64,000 nt of DNA from positions 930,001-994,000 of the forward strand of contig CAVZBY010000011.1 of assembly GCA_963773685.1 (NCBI GenBank). Direction: 5' to 3'. A program made the position numbers and the translations under genes. How positions within the stretch are numbered: the first letter of the stretch is position 1; every line of letters begins with the position of its first letter. Positions 34,120 to 41,262 of the stretch are shown here, piece by piece. The DNA comes from JALHVH01 sp963773685 (GTDB taxonomy: Bacteria; Acidobacteriota; Aminicenantia; Aminicenantales; Saccharicenantaceae). The notes below the pieces were generated by a model that worked only from the letters and a program-made list of their open reading frames with translations, was not told where the DNA came from and made no database searches.

Positions 34120-35292
34120 ATGAAAAGGATCATCGGGACCGCGCTGGGGGCGGCGTTCGCCCTGTCGGCCGCGGCGGGGCCGGCGACGGCGATGCCGGCG
34201 TTCGCCCGGAAATACGCTATGACCTGCAAGACCTGCCATTCTCCCTTCCCCAAGCTCAAGCCGTACGGGGAGGAGTTCGCGGCGAACGGCTTCGTCATCA
34301 AGGACAAGGAGACGCCGCGCTATTACGTCGACGCCGGCGACGACCGGCTGTCCCTCCTGAGGGACGTCCCCTTCGCCTTCCGGCTGGAAGGGTTCCTGTC
34401 GTACGACAACGGGCGCTCGAAAGCTCTCGATTTCTCCGCCCCCTACATCCTGAAATTCCTCTCGGGCGGGGAGATCACGAAGCACGTGTCCTACTATTTC
34501 TACTTCTTTTTCGGGGAGCGGGGCGAGGTCGCGGGGCTCGAGGACGCCTTCGTCATGATCAACGATCTCTTCGGCCCGGACCTCGACCTCTACGCCGGGC
34601 AATTCCAGGTTTCCGATCCCCTATTCAAGAGGGAGCTCCGCCTGCCGTTCGAGGATTACGCGATCTACGCCGCCACGGTCGGGAGCTCGAAGGCCGACCT
34701 GACCTACGACCGGGGCGTCATGGCCACCCTGGGGCTGAAGAGCGGCACGGATCTGTGCTTCGAGATCGTCAACGGGAGCGGGCTCGACCCGACCGACCCC
34801 TTCGGGAATTTCGACGGCGACCGCTACAAGAACGTCCTCTTCCGGCTCTCCCAGGACGTCGGGAGCGGGTTCCGCCTGGGCGGATTCGGGTACCTGGGAA
34901 AGGAGAAGCAGGAGGAGGCGGTGAACCGCCTCTGGATGGCCGGCGCCGACGCCACGCTGGACGCAGCCCCGTTCCAGCTCAACCTTCAGTTCGTGGAGCG
35001 GAGGGACGACAACCCGTTCTTCTCCGCGTTCCTCCCGACCGAGATCCGCACCCGGGGCGGGTTCGCCGAGCTCGTCTTCCGGCCGGGCGGGGACAACGGG
35101 CGGTGGTACGCCGTAGGGCTTCTCAATGTTGTGGATTCCGAACAGGCGGACCTCAAGAGCACCTCGCTGACGGCCCACGCGGGCTATCTCCTGCGCCGGA
35201 ACCTCCGGGCCACGGCGGAGATCACCTGGGTCCTGGAAGGCCCGGCGGGACGGCACGCGAGGGCGGGGATCGGACTCGTCACGGCGTTCTGA
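34120..35292 (+). CDS. Monohaem outer-membrane beta-barrel (cytochrome-porin-type fusion)
   Basis: A 390-residue exported protein. After the signal peptide comes 'MPAFARKYAMTCKTCHSPFP' with one CXXCH (residues 36-40), then 'LKPYGEEFAANGFVIKD'. The remaining ~300 residues show alternating aromatic and aliphatic beta-strands with tight turns ('YYFYFFFGERGEV', 'DLDLYAGQFQVSDPLF', 'FRLGGFGYLGKEKQEEAVN', 'ARAGIGLVTAF') and end in Phe, as outer-membrane barrels do. A short haem segment fused to a barrel recalls the layout of Cyc2-type iron oxidases, but the sequence family differs and I would not assign that function. It is co-transcribed with the pentaheme cytochrome, 27 nt upstream. Confidence 0.75.
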   Translation: MKRIIGTALGAAFALSAAAGPATAMPAFARKYAMTCKTCHSPFPKLKPYGEEFAANGFVIKDKETPRYYVDAGDDRLSLLRDVPFAFRLEGFLSYDNGRSKALDFSAPYILKFLSGGEITKHVSYYFYFFFGERGEVAGLEDAFVMINDLFGPDLDLYAGQFQVSDPLFKRELRLPFEDYAIYAATVGSSKADLTYDRGVMATLGLKSGTDLCFEIVNGSGLDPTDPFGNFDGDRYKNVLFRLSQDVGSGFRLGGFGYLGKEKQEEAVNRLWMAGADATLDAAPFQLNLQFVERRDDNPFFSAFLPTEIRTRGGFAELVFRPGGDNGRWYAVGLLNVVDSEQADLKSTSLTAHAGYLLRRNLRATAEITWVLEGPAGRHARAGIGLVTAF

Positions 35293-35313
35293 GGGGCGGG
35301 GCGGGACGGCCGT

Positions 35314-37500
35314 TCAGACGGCCGGCTTCTCGAGACTGCTGACCTTGTCCGCGATGCCGCGATAGACGGGATTCCAGATCTGGATCTCCCGGTAGAGGGA
35401 GAGGGCCTTCTCGGTCTCCTGGGCCTCCTCGGAGATGAGGGCCCTGTCGTATACAAGGGCGAAGTAGGGCTCGGTCCCCTCCTTCGTCATCAGGATGGCC
35501 TTGTTCAGCCATCGCTCGGCTTCGGGAAAATCCTTCCGGGCCCTGTAGCACTGGCTGATGATGCTGAAGCACTCCATCGCCCGGGACTTGTCCTTGCTCG
35601 CCAGGGTCAGCTCTTCGATGGCTTCGGTCGTCAAGCCCTGTTCCAGGAAGGCGATCCCCAGCTGGTAATGGATCTCGAGGTCGTCGGCGAGGGACTTCTC
35701 CTGGAGCCCCTTCTTGAAGTCGGCGACGATCACCGAGAGCTCCTTCTCGAGCTGGGTGGCCCCGCCGCTGACCTGCCGGGCGTGGATGGCCGCGATCATG
35801 CGGACCTCCTCGCTGGCCCGGTCGGCGAGGTCATAATATTTCCTCTCTCCCCCGTCCTGGCTGAGGAAGGGGATGATGTCGGTCTCGGCGAAGATGTCCG
35901 CCGTGCTGAATTTCTCCTCGTCGAGGATCTGGTTCGGGAACGGCGACCGCGGATGCTTGGGCTCTTCTTTCCGGACGGGCTTCGCCTCTTCCTTCCGCGG
36001 CACCGCCTTCGCCTCCGCTTCCCGGGCGGCCTTCACTCCCTTCTCCCGGGCCTGGGTTTCCATGGCCTGGGCCTTCTCGACGCGGAGACGGATCTCGTCC
36101 TCGCTCATCTGGCTCCGGATCTCGTCGAGGACGGCGATCTTCTGCATGATGAGGGGGTCGTCGGAGTATTTCATCCTCAGGTTCTCGAGGATCCTCCGGG
36201 CGTTGCGGACGAGCCCCTGCTGGATGTAGAGGTCCGCCTGGTCGAGGGTCTGTTGGATGACTTCCCGGTCCTTGTCCGTGACGGCCCAGCTCTCCTCCTG
36301 CCGGGCCTCTTCTTCGGGGAGGCCGAGCTCTTTGCGGAGCTGGTGATATTCCTTGTAGAGGTCGAGGTCGTCCGGCCGGACCTTGACCAGCTCGGACAGC
36401 ACCTCCAGGGCCTTGTCCGGCTGCTTCAGCCGCCGGAGCTCCTCCAGGATGACCCGGCCGACGACCTCGAGCTTGGGGAGGTCCTTGTTGGCCCGGTAGA
36501 TGGCGGAGAGCTTTTCCAGGGAGGGCAGATGGCTCCGCCGCGCCGCCAGGATGAGCCCGAGGAGACCGACCGCCTTCCCCTCCTTCTGCTTCTTGATGAG
36601 GTTGTTGATGAGAGGTTCGTAGAGCTCGAACGCCTTGTCGAGGTCGTCCTTCTGGATGAAGATGCGGCCCAGCTTGATCCGGGCATTGACGTTCATCGGA
36701 TGGAGCTGGATGATCCGGGAGAAGACCTCTTCGGCCTTCGGGATGTCGCCTCCTTCGAAGGCGAAATTCCCGAGCAGATTGAGGAGGTGGGGGTTCTCGG
36801 GATCCTCCCCGAGGGCCCCTTCCAGGAGGTCGACGGCCTCCGTCTTCCGGCCCTTGCGCTTGAGGACCTCGACCATCCCCAGAAGGGTCCGCGGATGGGT
36901 GGGGCTGAGCTCGCGGGCCTCGGCGAAAAGCTTTTCGGCGGCCTCGACGTCGTCCTTGGCCAGCATGGCGTCGGCGATCTCGTCCAGCTGATCGGCGCCC
37001 GCGTCCTTGAAGCCCTGTTCGCGGAAGAGGGAGGCCAGCTTCCGCCGGGATTCGAGATCGTCCTTGTTCAGCCGGACGATCTTCTCGTAGACGCGGATGG
37101 CGTCCATCGGCTGGCCCGCCTTCTCGAGCTGGACGGCCGTCCGGACGTATTCCTGCTTCGCCTCCGCCGCGAATCCCTGGAGGGTGAAGAGGTCCGCCAG
37201 CTTGATCGAGTTCTCGGGCTGGTCGGGCATGATCTTGACGACCTTCTTGAAGACCGCCAGGGCCTGGGAATAGAGGCCCCGCTTCTCGTACTCGGCCGCC
37301 ACGTCTTTGAACGCCGCCGCGGCCTTGTCGTTCTGGCCCAGCCTGACGAAAAGGTCGCCGATGATATTGCTGATGGCGAAATCCTGGGGATCGCCGGACA
37401 GGAGCTTCTCGTACTCGGCGATGGCCTCTTTGAGCTTGCCGGCCTTGACGTACTTCTCCGCCGATTCGACGACCCGGACCCGGTCGATCCTGCCGTTCAT
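35314..37500 (-). CDS. Large tetratricopeptide-repeat protein
   Basis: A 728-residue, mostly helical protein without a signal peptide. TPR-like 34-residue units run from the N-terminus ('ESAEKYVKAGKLKEAIAEYE', 'DLFVRLGQNDKAAAAFKDV', 'LYSQALAVFKKVVKIMPD', 'AKLFAEARELSPTHPRTLLG'-type repeats) to ~residue 430. Then comes a charged Lys/Glu-rich linker ('KAVPRKEEAKPVRKEEPKHP') and a second TPR block ('HYQLGIAFLEQGLTTEAIEE', 'CYRARKDFPEAERWLNKAI'). Acidobacteriota and Deltaproteobacteria often have such proteins next to the rnhB/trmD cluster. It overlaps rnhB by 4 nt. Likely a scaffold; no enzyme domain. Confidence 0.8.
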   Translation of the reverse strand: MNGRIDRVRVVESAEKYVKAGKLKEAIAEYEKLLSGDPQDFAISNIIGDLFVRLGQNDKAAAAFKDVAAEYEKRGLYSQALAVFKKVVKIMPDQPENSIKLADLFTLQGFAAEAKQEYVRTAVQLEKAGQPMDAIRVYEKIVRLNKDDLESRRKLASLFREQGFKDAGADQLDEIADAMLAKDDVEAAEKLFAEARELSPTHPRTLLGMVEVLKRKGRKTEAVDLLEGALGEDPENPHLLNLLGNFAFEGGDIPKAEEVFSRIIQLHPMNVNARIKLGRIFIQKDDLDKAFELYEPLINNLIKKQKEGKAVGLLGLILAARRSHLPSLEKLSAIYRANKDLPKLEVVGRVILEELRRLKQPDKALEVLSELVKVRPDDLDLYKEYHQLRKELGLPEEEARQEESWAVTDKDREVIQQTLDQADLYIQQGLVRNARRILENLRMKYSDDPLIMQKIAVLDEIRSQMSEDEIRLRVEKAQAMETQAREKGVKAAREAEAKAVPRKEEAKPVRKEEPKHPRSPFPNQILDEEKFSTADIFAETDIIPFLSQDGGERKYYDLADRASEEVRMIAAIHARQVSGGATQLEKELSVIVADFKKGLQEKSLADDLEIHYQLGIAFLEQGLTTEAIEELTLASKDKSRAMECFSIISQCYRARKDFPEAERWLNKAILMTKEGTEPYFALVYDRALISEEAQETEKALSLYREIQIWNPVYRGIADKVSSLEKPAV

Positions 37501-38129
37501 GAGTTCGGACTCCCTTCGATCCTCAGGTCGAAGCTCCTCCGGTGAAGCCCGGTCGGGCCGAGGGCGCCCAGGGCCCGGTAATGCGCCGCGGTCCCGTACC
37601 CCTTGTGTTCGGCCAAGCCGTACCCGCTGAAGATCGTGTCGTAGAATTCCATCAGACCGTCCCGCAAGACCTTGGCCACGATGGAGGCCGCGGCGATCGA
37701 GACGCTCTTCCGGTCTCCCCCGCGAACGCCCATCTGCGGATAATCTACATCTTTCAGCGGGAAGCCGTCAACCAGCACGATGCCCGGCTTTTGCGTCATT
37801 CCCGCCACCGCTCTTTTCATGGCCAGGTCCGCCGCCCAGAAGATGTTCAGGGCGTCGATCTCGGCGTTGGAGGCCGTGCCGACGCCGAGCGACAGGGTCT
37901 CCCCGAGGATAGTCCGGACCAGCCTCTCCCTTTTAGTCGGAGAAAGGAGCTTGGAGTCGTTGATTTCTTTCGTCCAGGCGGGCCTCCGGGGGGCGCAGAA
38001 CCGGGACGGGAAGATCAGGGCGACGGCCACGACGGGGCCGAACAGGGCCCCCCGGCCGACCTCGTCCACCCCCGCGACCGACGGGTACCCCTGCGCGAGG
38101 CACTCCTTCTCGATCCGGAAGTCCGCCAC
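37497..38129 (-). CDS. rnhB: Ribonuclease HII
   Basis: A 210-residue type 2 RNase H, which cuts the RNA strand of RNA-DNA hybrids and removes ribonucleotides from DNA. The catalytic pair D22-E23 lies in 'AGVDEVGRGALFGPVVA'. Further signatures: 'INDSKLLSPTKRERL', 'IVLVDGFPLKD' (third acidic residue) and 'SVSIAAASIVAKVLRD', then 'YGLAEHKGYGT' with the substrate-gripping GYGT. Length is normal. It lies 7 nt after rplS and overlaps the TPR gene at its end, the usual order rpsP-khpA-rimM-trmD-rplS-rnhB. Confidence 0.95.
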   Translation of the reverse strand: MADFRIEKECLAQGYPSVAGVDEVGRGALFGPVVAVALIFPSRFCAPRRPAWTKEINDSKLLSPTKRERLVRTILGETLSLGVGTASNAEIDALNIFWAADLAMKRAVAGMTQKPGIVLVDGFPLKDVDYPQMGVRGGDRKSVSIAAASIVAKVLRDGLMEFYDTIFSGYGLAEHKGYGTAAHYRALGALGPTGLHRRSFDLRIEGSPNS

Positions 38130-38136
38130 GGCAGGG

Positions 38137-38484
38137 TCAGGGACGCCGCTCTTCCTTGAGCCGGGCGGCCTTGCCCTTGAGGTCCCTGAGGTAGTACAGC
38201 TTGGCCCTCTTGACCCGGCCCTTGCGGACGACCTCGATCGTCTTGATCATCTTGGAATGGAGGGGAAAGGACCGCTCGACGCCGACGCCGAAAGAGACCT
38301 TGCGGACGATGAAGGCCTCGCGGACGCCCGAGCCCTTCTTCCCGATGACGTCTCCCCGGAAGACCTGGATGCGTTCCTTGTCCCCTTCCTTGATGATGAC
38401 GTGGACCTTGACCGTATCCCCGACGTTGAAAGGCTCCTGCCCCGTCTTCAACTGCTTGCTCTCGACCATGTCGATCAGGCTCAT
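38137..38484 (-). CDS. rplS: 50S ribosomal protein L19
   Basis: A 115-residue ribosomal protein L19. Signatures: 'FNVGDTVKVHVIIKEGDKER', 'VFRGDVIGKKGSGVREAFIV', 'SFGVGVERSFPLHSKMIKTI' and 'GRVKRAKLYYLRDLKGKAAR'. The ATG at 38484 overlaps the trmD stop in ATGA, which fixes the start. L19 lies at the 30S-50S interface. It belongs to the minus-strand translation cluster. Confidence 0.97.
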   Translation of the reverse strand: MSLIDMVESKQLKTGQEPFNVGDTVKVHVIIKEGDKERIQVFRGDVIGKKGSGVREAFIVRKVSFGVGVERSFPLHSKMIKTIEVVRKGRVKRAKLYYLRDLKGKAARLKEERRP

Positions 38485-39215
38485 TGCTCTTTCCTCTCTT
38501 TCCGAATTTCCTCGACGATCTCCCGCTCCTCCGGAGAAAGTATCCTGTCCAGGAGATCGGGCCTCCTGTCCAACGTCTTCTCCAGGGCCTTCTTCAGCCG
38601 CCAGCGCCCGATCCGCGCGTGGTCGCCGGAGAAGAGGACCTGGGGGACCTTCATCCCCCGGAAGTCCCGCGGCCGCGTGTACTGCGGAAAATCCAGCCGC
38701 CCTTCGGCGAACGAATCGTGGCGGACCGATTCCTCGCGGCCCACGACGCCCGGGACGAACCGCGCGACGACATCGACGACGACGACAGCCGCGGGCTCTC
38801 CGCCCGTCAGGACGTAATCGCCGATCGAGATCTCCTCGTCGACGAGCGACGCGACGATCCGCTCGTCGACGCCCTCGTACCGGCCGCAAAGGAGGATGAC
38901 CCGCGGACACGCCGCAAGCTCCTCGGCCAGCCGGACATCGAGCTTCCGGCCCTGCGGCGAGAGCAGGACGACCCGCGCCGCCGACGGGCCCCGGACGGCT
39001 TCCACCGCCCGGAAGACCGGCTCCGGCTTGAAGACCATCCCTTCCAGGCCCCCGAAGGGCCTGTCGTCGACCTGCCGGTGCCTGTCGTGCGTATAATCCC
39101 GCAGGTCGTGGACGCGAACCTCCATCAGGCCCTTGTCGACGCCCCGCCGGACGACGCCCCCTGAAAAGACGCTCGCGAACATTTCAGGGAAGATAGTGAT
39201 TATATCAAATATCAT
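38481..39215 (-). CDS. trmD: tRNA (guanine-N1)-methyltransferase TrmD
   Basis: A 244-residue TrmD that methylates G37 of tRNAs with SAM. Trefoil-knot motifs: 'VVLLSPQGRKLD', 'VILLCGRYEGVDERI' and 'EEISIGDYVLTGGEPAAVV'. The N-terminus 'MIFDIITIFPEMF' is standard, as are 'DDRPFGGLEGMV' and 'PQYTRPRDFRGMKVPQVLFS' with the catalytic region. The start overlaps the end of rimM by 11 nt and the end overlaps rplS by 4 nt. Length matches the family. Confidence 0.97.
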   Translation of the reverse strand: MIFDIITIFPEMFASVFSGGVVRRGVDKGLMEVRVHDLRDYTHDRHRQVDDRPFGGLEGMVFKPEPVFRAVEAVRGPSAARVVLLSPQGRKLDVRLAEELAACPRVILLCGRYEGVDERIVASLVDEEISIGDYVLTGGEPAAVVVVDVVARFVPGVVGREESVRHDSFAEGRLDFPQYTRPRDFRGMKVPQVLFSGDHARIGRWRLKKALEKTLDRRPDLLDRILSPEEREIVEEIRKERKEQ

Positions 39216-39712
39216 TCAAGTCCAAAAGCCCGTCGGGAAGGTCCACCCGGATCCTCCGCGCCGCGGCGTCCACGTCCAGGCAAAGCGACTCCATGAACGG
39301 GATGAGGACCTCGCGGCCCTCACGGTCCACGACCAGGAGGTCCCGGCCCCCGGCGGGCAGGAGCCCGGTGACGGTCCCGATCCTTCCCCCGTCCTTGTCC
39401 ACGACCTCGCACCCGATGATCTGGAAGTCGTAAAAGCTCCCCTTCCCGGCCGGGGGCAGGGCCTCTTCCGGCACGTACAGGCTGAGCCCGGCGAGGCCGT
39501 CGGCCGCCGCCAGGGAGTCGACGCCCCGAAGCTTCAGGATGGGGGAATTGCGGTCGAACCTCAGGGATTCGACGTCGTACGGCTCGTAAGCCCCTCGCTT
39601 CTCAACGAATATCCGCGAAAAAAAAAAGATCCCGGGAACCCTCCAGGTGCAGCTTCAGCTTGAGCTCGCCGTCCCTGCCCTGGCTCCTGAGGATCTTGGC
39701 TATCCTGATCAA
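39205..39712 (-). CDS. rimM: 16S rRNA processing protein RimM (frame broken at a T10 run)
   Basis: The TTG at 39712, 1 nt after the khpA stop, begins 'IRIAKILRSQGRDGELKLKL', a normal RimM opening. The coding strand then has ten consecutive T (39618-39627 as A on the plus strand). With nine T the frame continues 'FFSRIFVEKRGAYEPYDVES', 'ILKLRGVDSLAAADGLAGLS', 'DFQIIGCEVVDKDGGRIG' and the PRC-barrel end 'VLIPFMESLCLDVD', giving a 168-residue protein of the expected length. With ten T it stops after ~37 residues. RimM binds S19 and aids 30S maturation. A homopolymer-length error or transcriptional slippage is the most likely explanation for an otherwise intact, conserved gene. Confidence 0.88.
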
Positions 39713-39713
39713 A

Positions 39714-39950
39714 TCAGCTCTTTTCGATGATCTCGAGATTGAATCTCCTCTTGAGCTTCATCCCGGCGGCACCGAGAATGATGCGGATCGCGCGGGCCGT
39801 CCTGCCCTGCTTGCCGATGACCTTGCCCAGGTCCTCCGGGGCGACCTTGAGCTCAAGAATGGTGGTCTGTTCGCCTTCGAGCTGGGAAACCTGCACCCTG
39901 TCCGGGCTGTCAACGAGCGCTTTGGCGATCAATTCTACGAGTTCCTTCAC
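39714..39950 (-). CDS. khpA: KH-domain RNA-binding protein KhpA
   Basis: A 78-residue single KH domain. Hallmarks: the N-terminal helix 'MKELVELIAKALVDSPDRV', then 'LELKVAPEDLGKVIGKQGRT' containing the GxxG loop (GKQG), and 'ARAIRIILGAAGMKLKRRF'. It lies 11 nt after rpsP and 1 nt before rimM, its usual position. KhpA binds RNA together with KhpB/Jag in other bacteria and affects cell elongation; no khpB is in this window. Confidence 0.95.
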   Translation of the reverse strand: MKELVELIAKALVDSPDRVQVSQLEGEQTTILELKVAPEDLGKVIGKQGRTARAIRIILGAAGMKLKRRFNLEIIEKS

Positions 39951-39961
39951 GGTGCCCTCCT

Positions 39962-40228
39962 TTAAGATTTAGGATCTTGAGCGGCGTTCACGCTCTTGGA
40001 GACTCTATGCAACAGGGATTCCACGGTCTTGGACGGCTGAACCCCTTTAGCGATCCAGGACTTCGCCTTTTCCTGGTCGATCTTGATCTCCGCCGGCTCC
40101 GTCATAGGATTGTAGGTCCCGATGGTGTCCAGGGCCTGGCTCTGGCGGGCCCGTTCGGAATCCATCACGACGATACGGTAAGAAGGTCTTTTCTTCGCGC
40201 CAAATCGCATCAATCTCATTGTGATCAT
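39962..40228 (-). CDS. rpsP: 30S ribosomal protein S16
   Basis: An 88-residue S16 with 'MRLMRFGAKKRPSYRIVVMD', 'QALDTIGTYNPMTEPAEIKI' and 'WIAKGVQPSKTVESLLHRV'. The first ATG at 40228 aligns exactly with the family's normal N-terminus (MxxxRLxRFG). It heads the translation operon and has its own strong promoter. ffh, often upstream of rpsP, is absent here and replaced by a divergent hypothetical gene. Confidence 0.96.
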   Translation of the reverse strand: MITMRLMRFGAKKRPSYRIVVMDSERARQSQALDTIGTYNPMTEPAEIKIDQEKAKSWIAKGVQPSKTVESLLHRVSKSVNAAQDPKS

Positions 40229-40262
40229 GTCAGTTCCACTCTTCCGGGTAAAATGATTGGAA

Positions 40263-40291
40263 ATGATATCGGAATTCAGGCCTCAAGTCAA
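40263..40291 (-). promoter_or_regulatory. Sigma-70-like promoter of the rpsP operon
   Basis: On the minus strand, TTGACT (40291-40286) and TATCAT (40268-40263) have a 17-nt spacer, about 35 nt before the rpsP start. Confidence 0.72.
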
Positions 40292-40316
40292 CCCCACGAC
40301 CCCGAGGCATGAGAGG

Positions 40317-40346
40317 TTGACTTCCGGGCCCCCGAGACCCTAGAAT
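40317..40346 (+). promoter_or_regulatory. Promoter for the 40356 gene, near-leaderless
   Basis: TTGACT at 40317-40322 and TAGAAT at 40341-40346 with an 18-nt spacer. The ATG at 40356 is only 9 nt beyond the -10 box. GGAGG at 40349-40353 would be mostly lost if transcription begins at about 40353. Confidence 0.6.
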
Positions 40347-40355
40347 CCGGAGGCG

Positions 40356-40838
40356 ATGGGTTTTGTCATCCTCTGGGCGGCGTTCCTGGCGGCCATGGCC
40401 CCGGTCCCCCCTTCGCCCGTCGTCAAGACCTACCGCTTGGCCGGGATCGTCCAGGCGGCGGATTTCGATCTCCGGGCCCTCGGCCACATCGATGCCCTGC
40501 CCGTCCCCTATCCTCCCGGGGCCGGGACTCAGATCGCCGAAATTCCCTTGCGGCGCGGAAAATTCCTCATCTTCAAGTATGTCGCGGCCTACGCCGGGAC
40601 CGCCGCCGAAGCCGGGGAGGCGGAATTCCACGACATCCTCGCGCTCAAGATCGGCTGCGGCGACGAGATCCTGGATGCCTGGCAATACACCCTGGAATGG
40701 GCGGACGCGCCCAGCCTCGACCTCAACCGGATGAGGACAAAAGGGATCGTCCTTCGACGCGGGCTTTCCGTCGGGGACCTGGATCTGGCCAACGCGTCAA
40801 CGGGCGCGGCCGCCGGCGAAGAAGGGATCATAGATTAG
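40356..40838 (+). CDS. Hypothetical protein
   Basis: A 160-residue protein with a short hydrophobic start (GFVILWAAFLAAMAPV). I do not recognise the family. It is acidic and rich in short beta-like stretches: 'VVKTYRLAGIVQAADFDLRA', 'GKFLIFKYVAAYAG' and 'FHDILALKIGCGDEILDAWQ'. It ends 1 nt before the CoA-binding-protein gene, so the two are probably co-transcribed. It may be exported, but no mature domain is identifiable. Confidence 0.6.
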   Translation: MGFVILWAAFLAAMAPVPPSPVVKTYRLAGIVQAADFDLRALGHIDALPVPYPPGAGTQIAEIPLRRGKFLIFKYVAAYAGTAAEAGEAEFHDILALKIGCGDEILDAWQYTLEWADAPSLDLNRMRTKGIVLRRGLSVGDLDLANASTGAAAGEEGIID

Positions 40839-40839
40839 C

Positions 40840-41247
40840 ATGCCCTCGCCCGAAGACGTCGCCGCTTTCCTCGCCCAACGGAGGATCGCAGTCATCGGGG
40901 CGTCCCGGAGCCGGCTCAAGTACGGGAATATCGTCTATCGGTCCCTGAGGTCCCGGGGCTACGAGGTCCTGGCGGTAAACCCCGCCGCCGGCGAGATCGA
41001 GGGGGATCCTTGTTACGCGGACCTCGCCTCCCTGCCCGGCCCGGTCGACGCTGCCATATTCATCGTTCCCCCGGAAAGGACGGAGGTCGTCCTCGAGGAG
41101 GCGGCGGCCGTCGGGATCCGCTATGTCTGGATGCAGCCCGGCGCCGAATCGGCGGCAGCCGTTCGCTTCTGCGAGAAGCGGGGGATGCGAACGGTGTACG
41201 GGTTGTGCATCCTGATGGGCCCGGAAGACAGGGACGGGAACGACTGA
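40840..41247 (+). CDS. CoA-binding (YccU-like) domain protein
   Basis: A 135-residue single-domain protein of the CoA_binding_2 family: 'RRIAVIGASRSRLKYGNIVY' (Rossmann-like start), 'GYEVLAVNPAAGEIEGDPCY', 'VDAAIFIVPPERTEVVLEEA' and 'IRYVWMQPGAESAAAVRFCE'. These match the nucleotide-binding N-domain of succinyl-CoA synthetase alpha subunits but lack the catalytic half. Members bind CoA or its derivatives, and their cellular role is not established. Confidence 0.88.
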   Translation: MPSPEDVAAFLAQRRIAVIGASRSRLKYGNIVYRSLRSRGYEVLAVNPAAGEIEGDPCYADLASLPGPVDAAIFIVPPERTEVVLEEAAAVGIRYVWMQPGAESAAAVRFCEKRGMRTVYGLCILMGPEDRDGND

Positions 41248-41262
41248 GCCCGCGGCCGGCCC

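Noticed and set aside
40229..40355. Search for ffh or a signal-recognition gene upstream of rpsP
   Set aside because: The interval holds only two divergent promoters; the next gene faces the other way.
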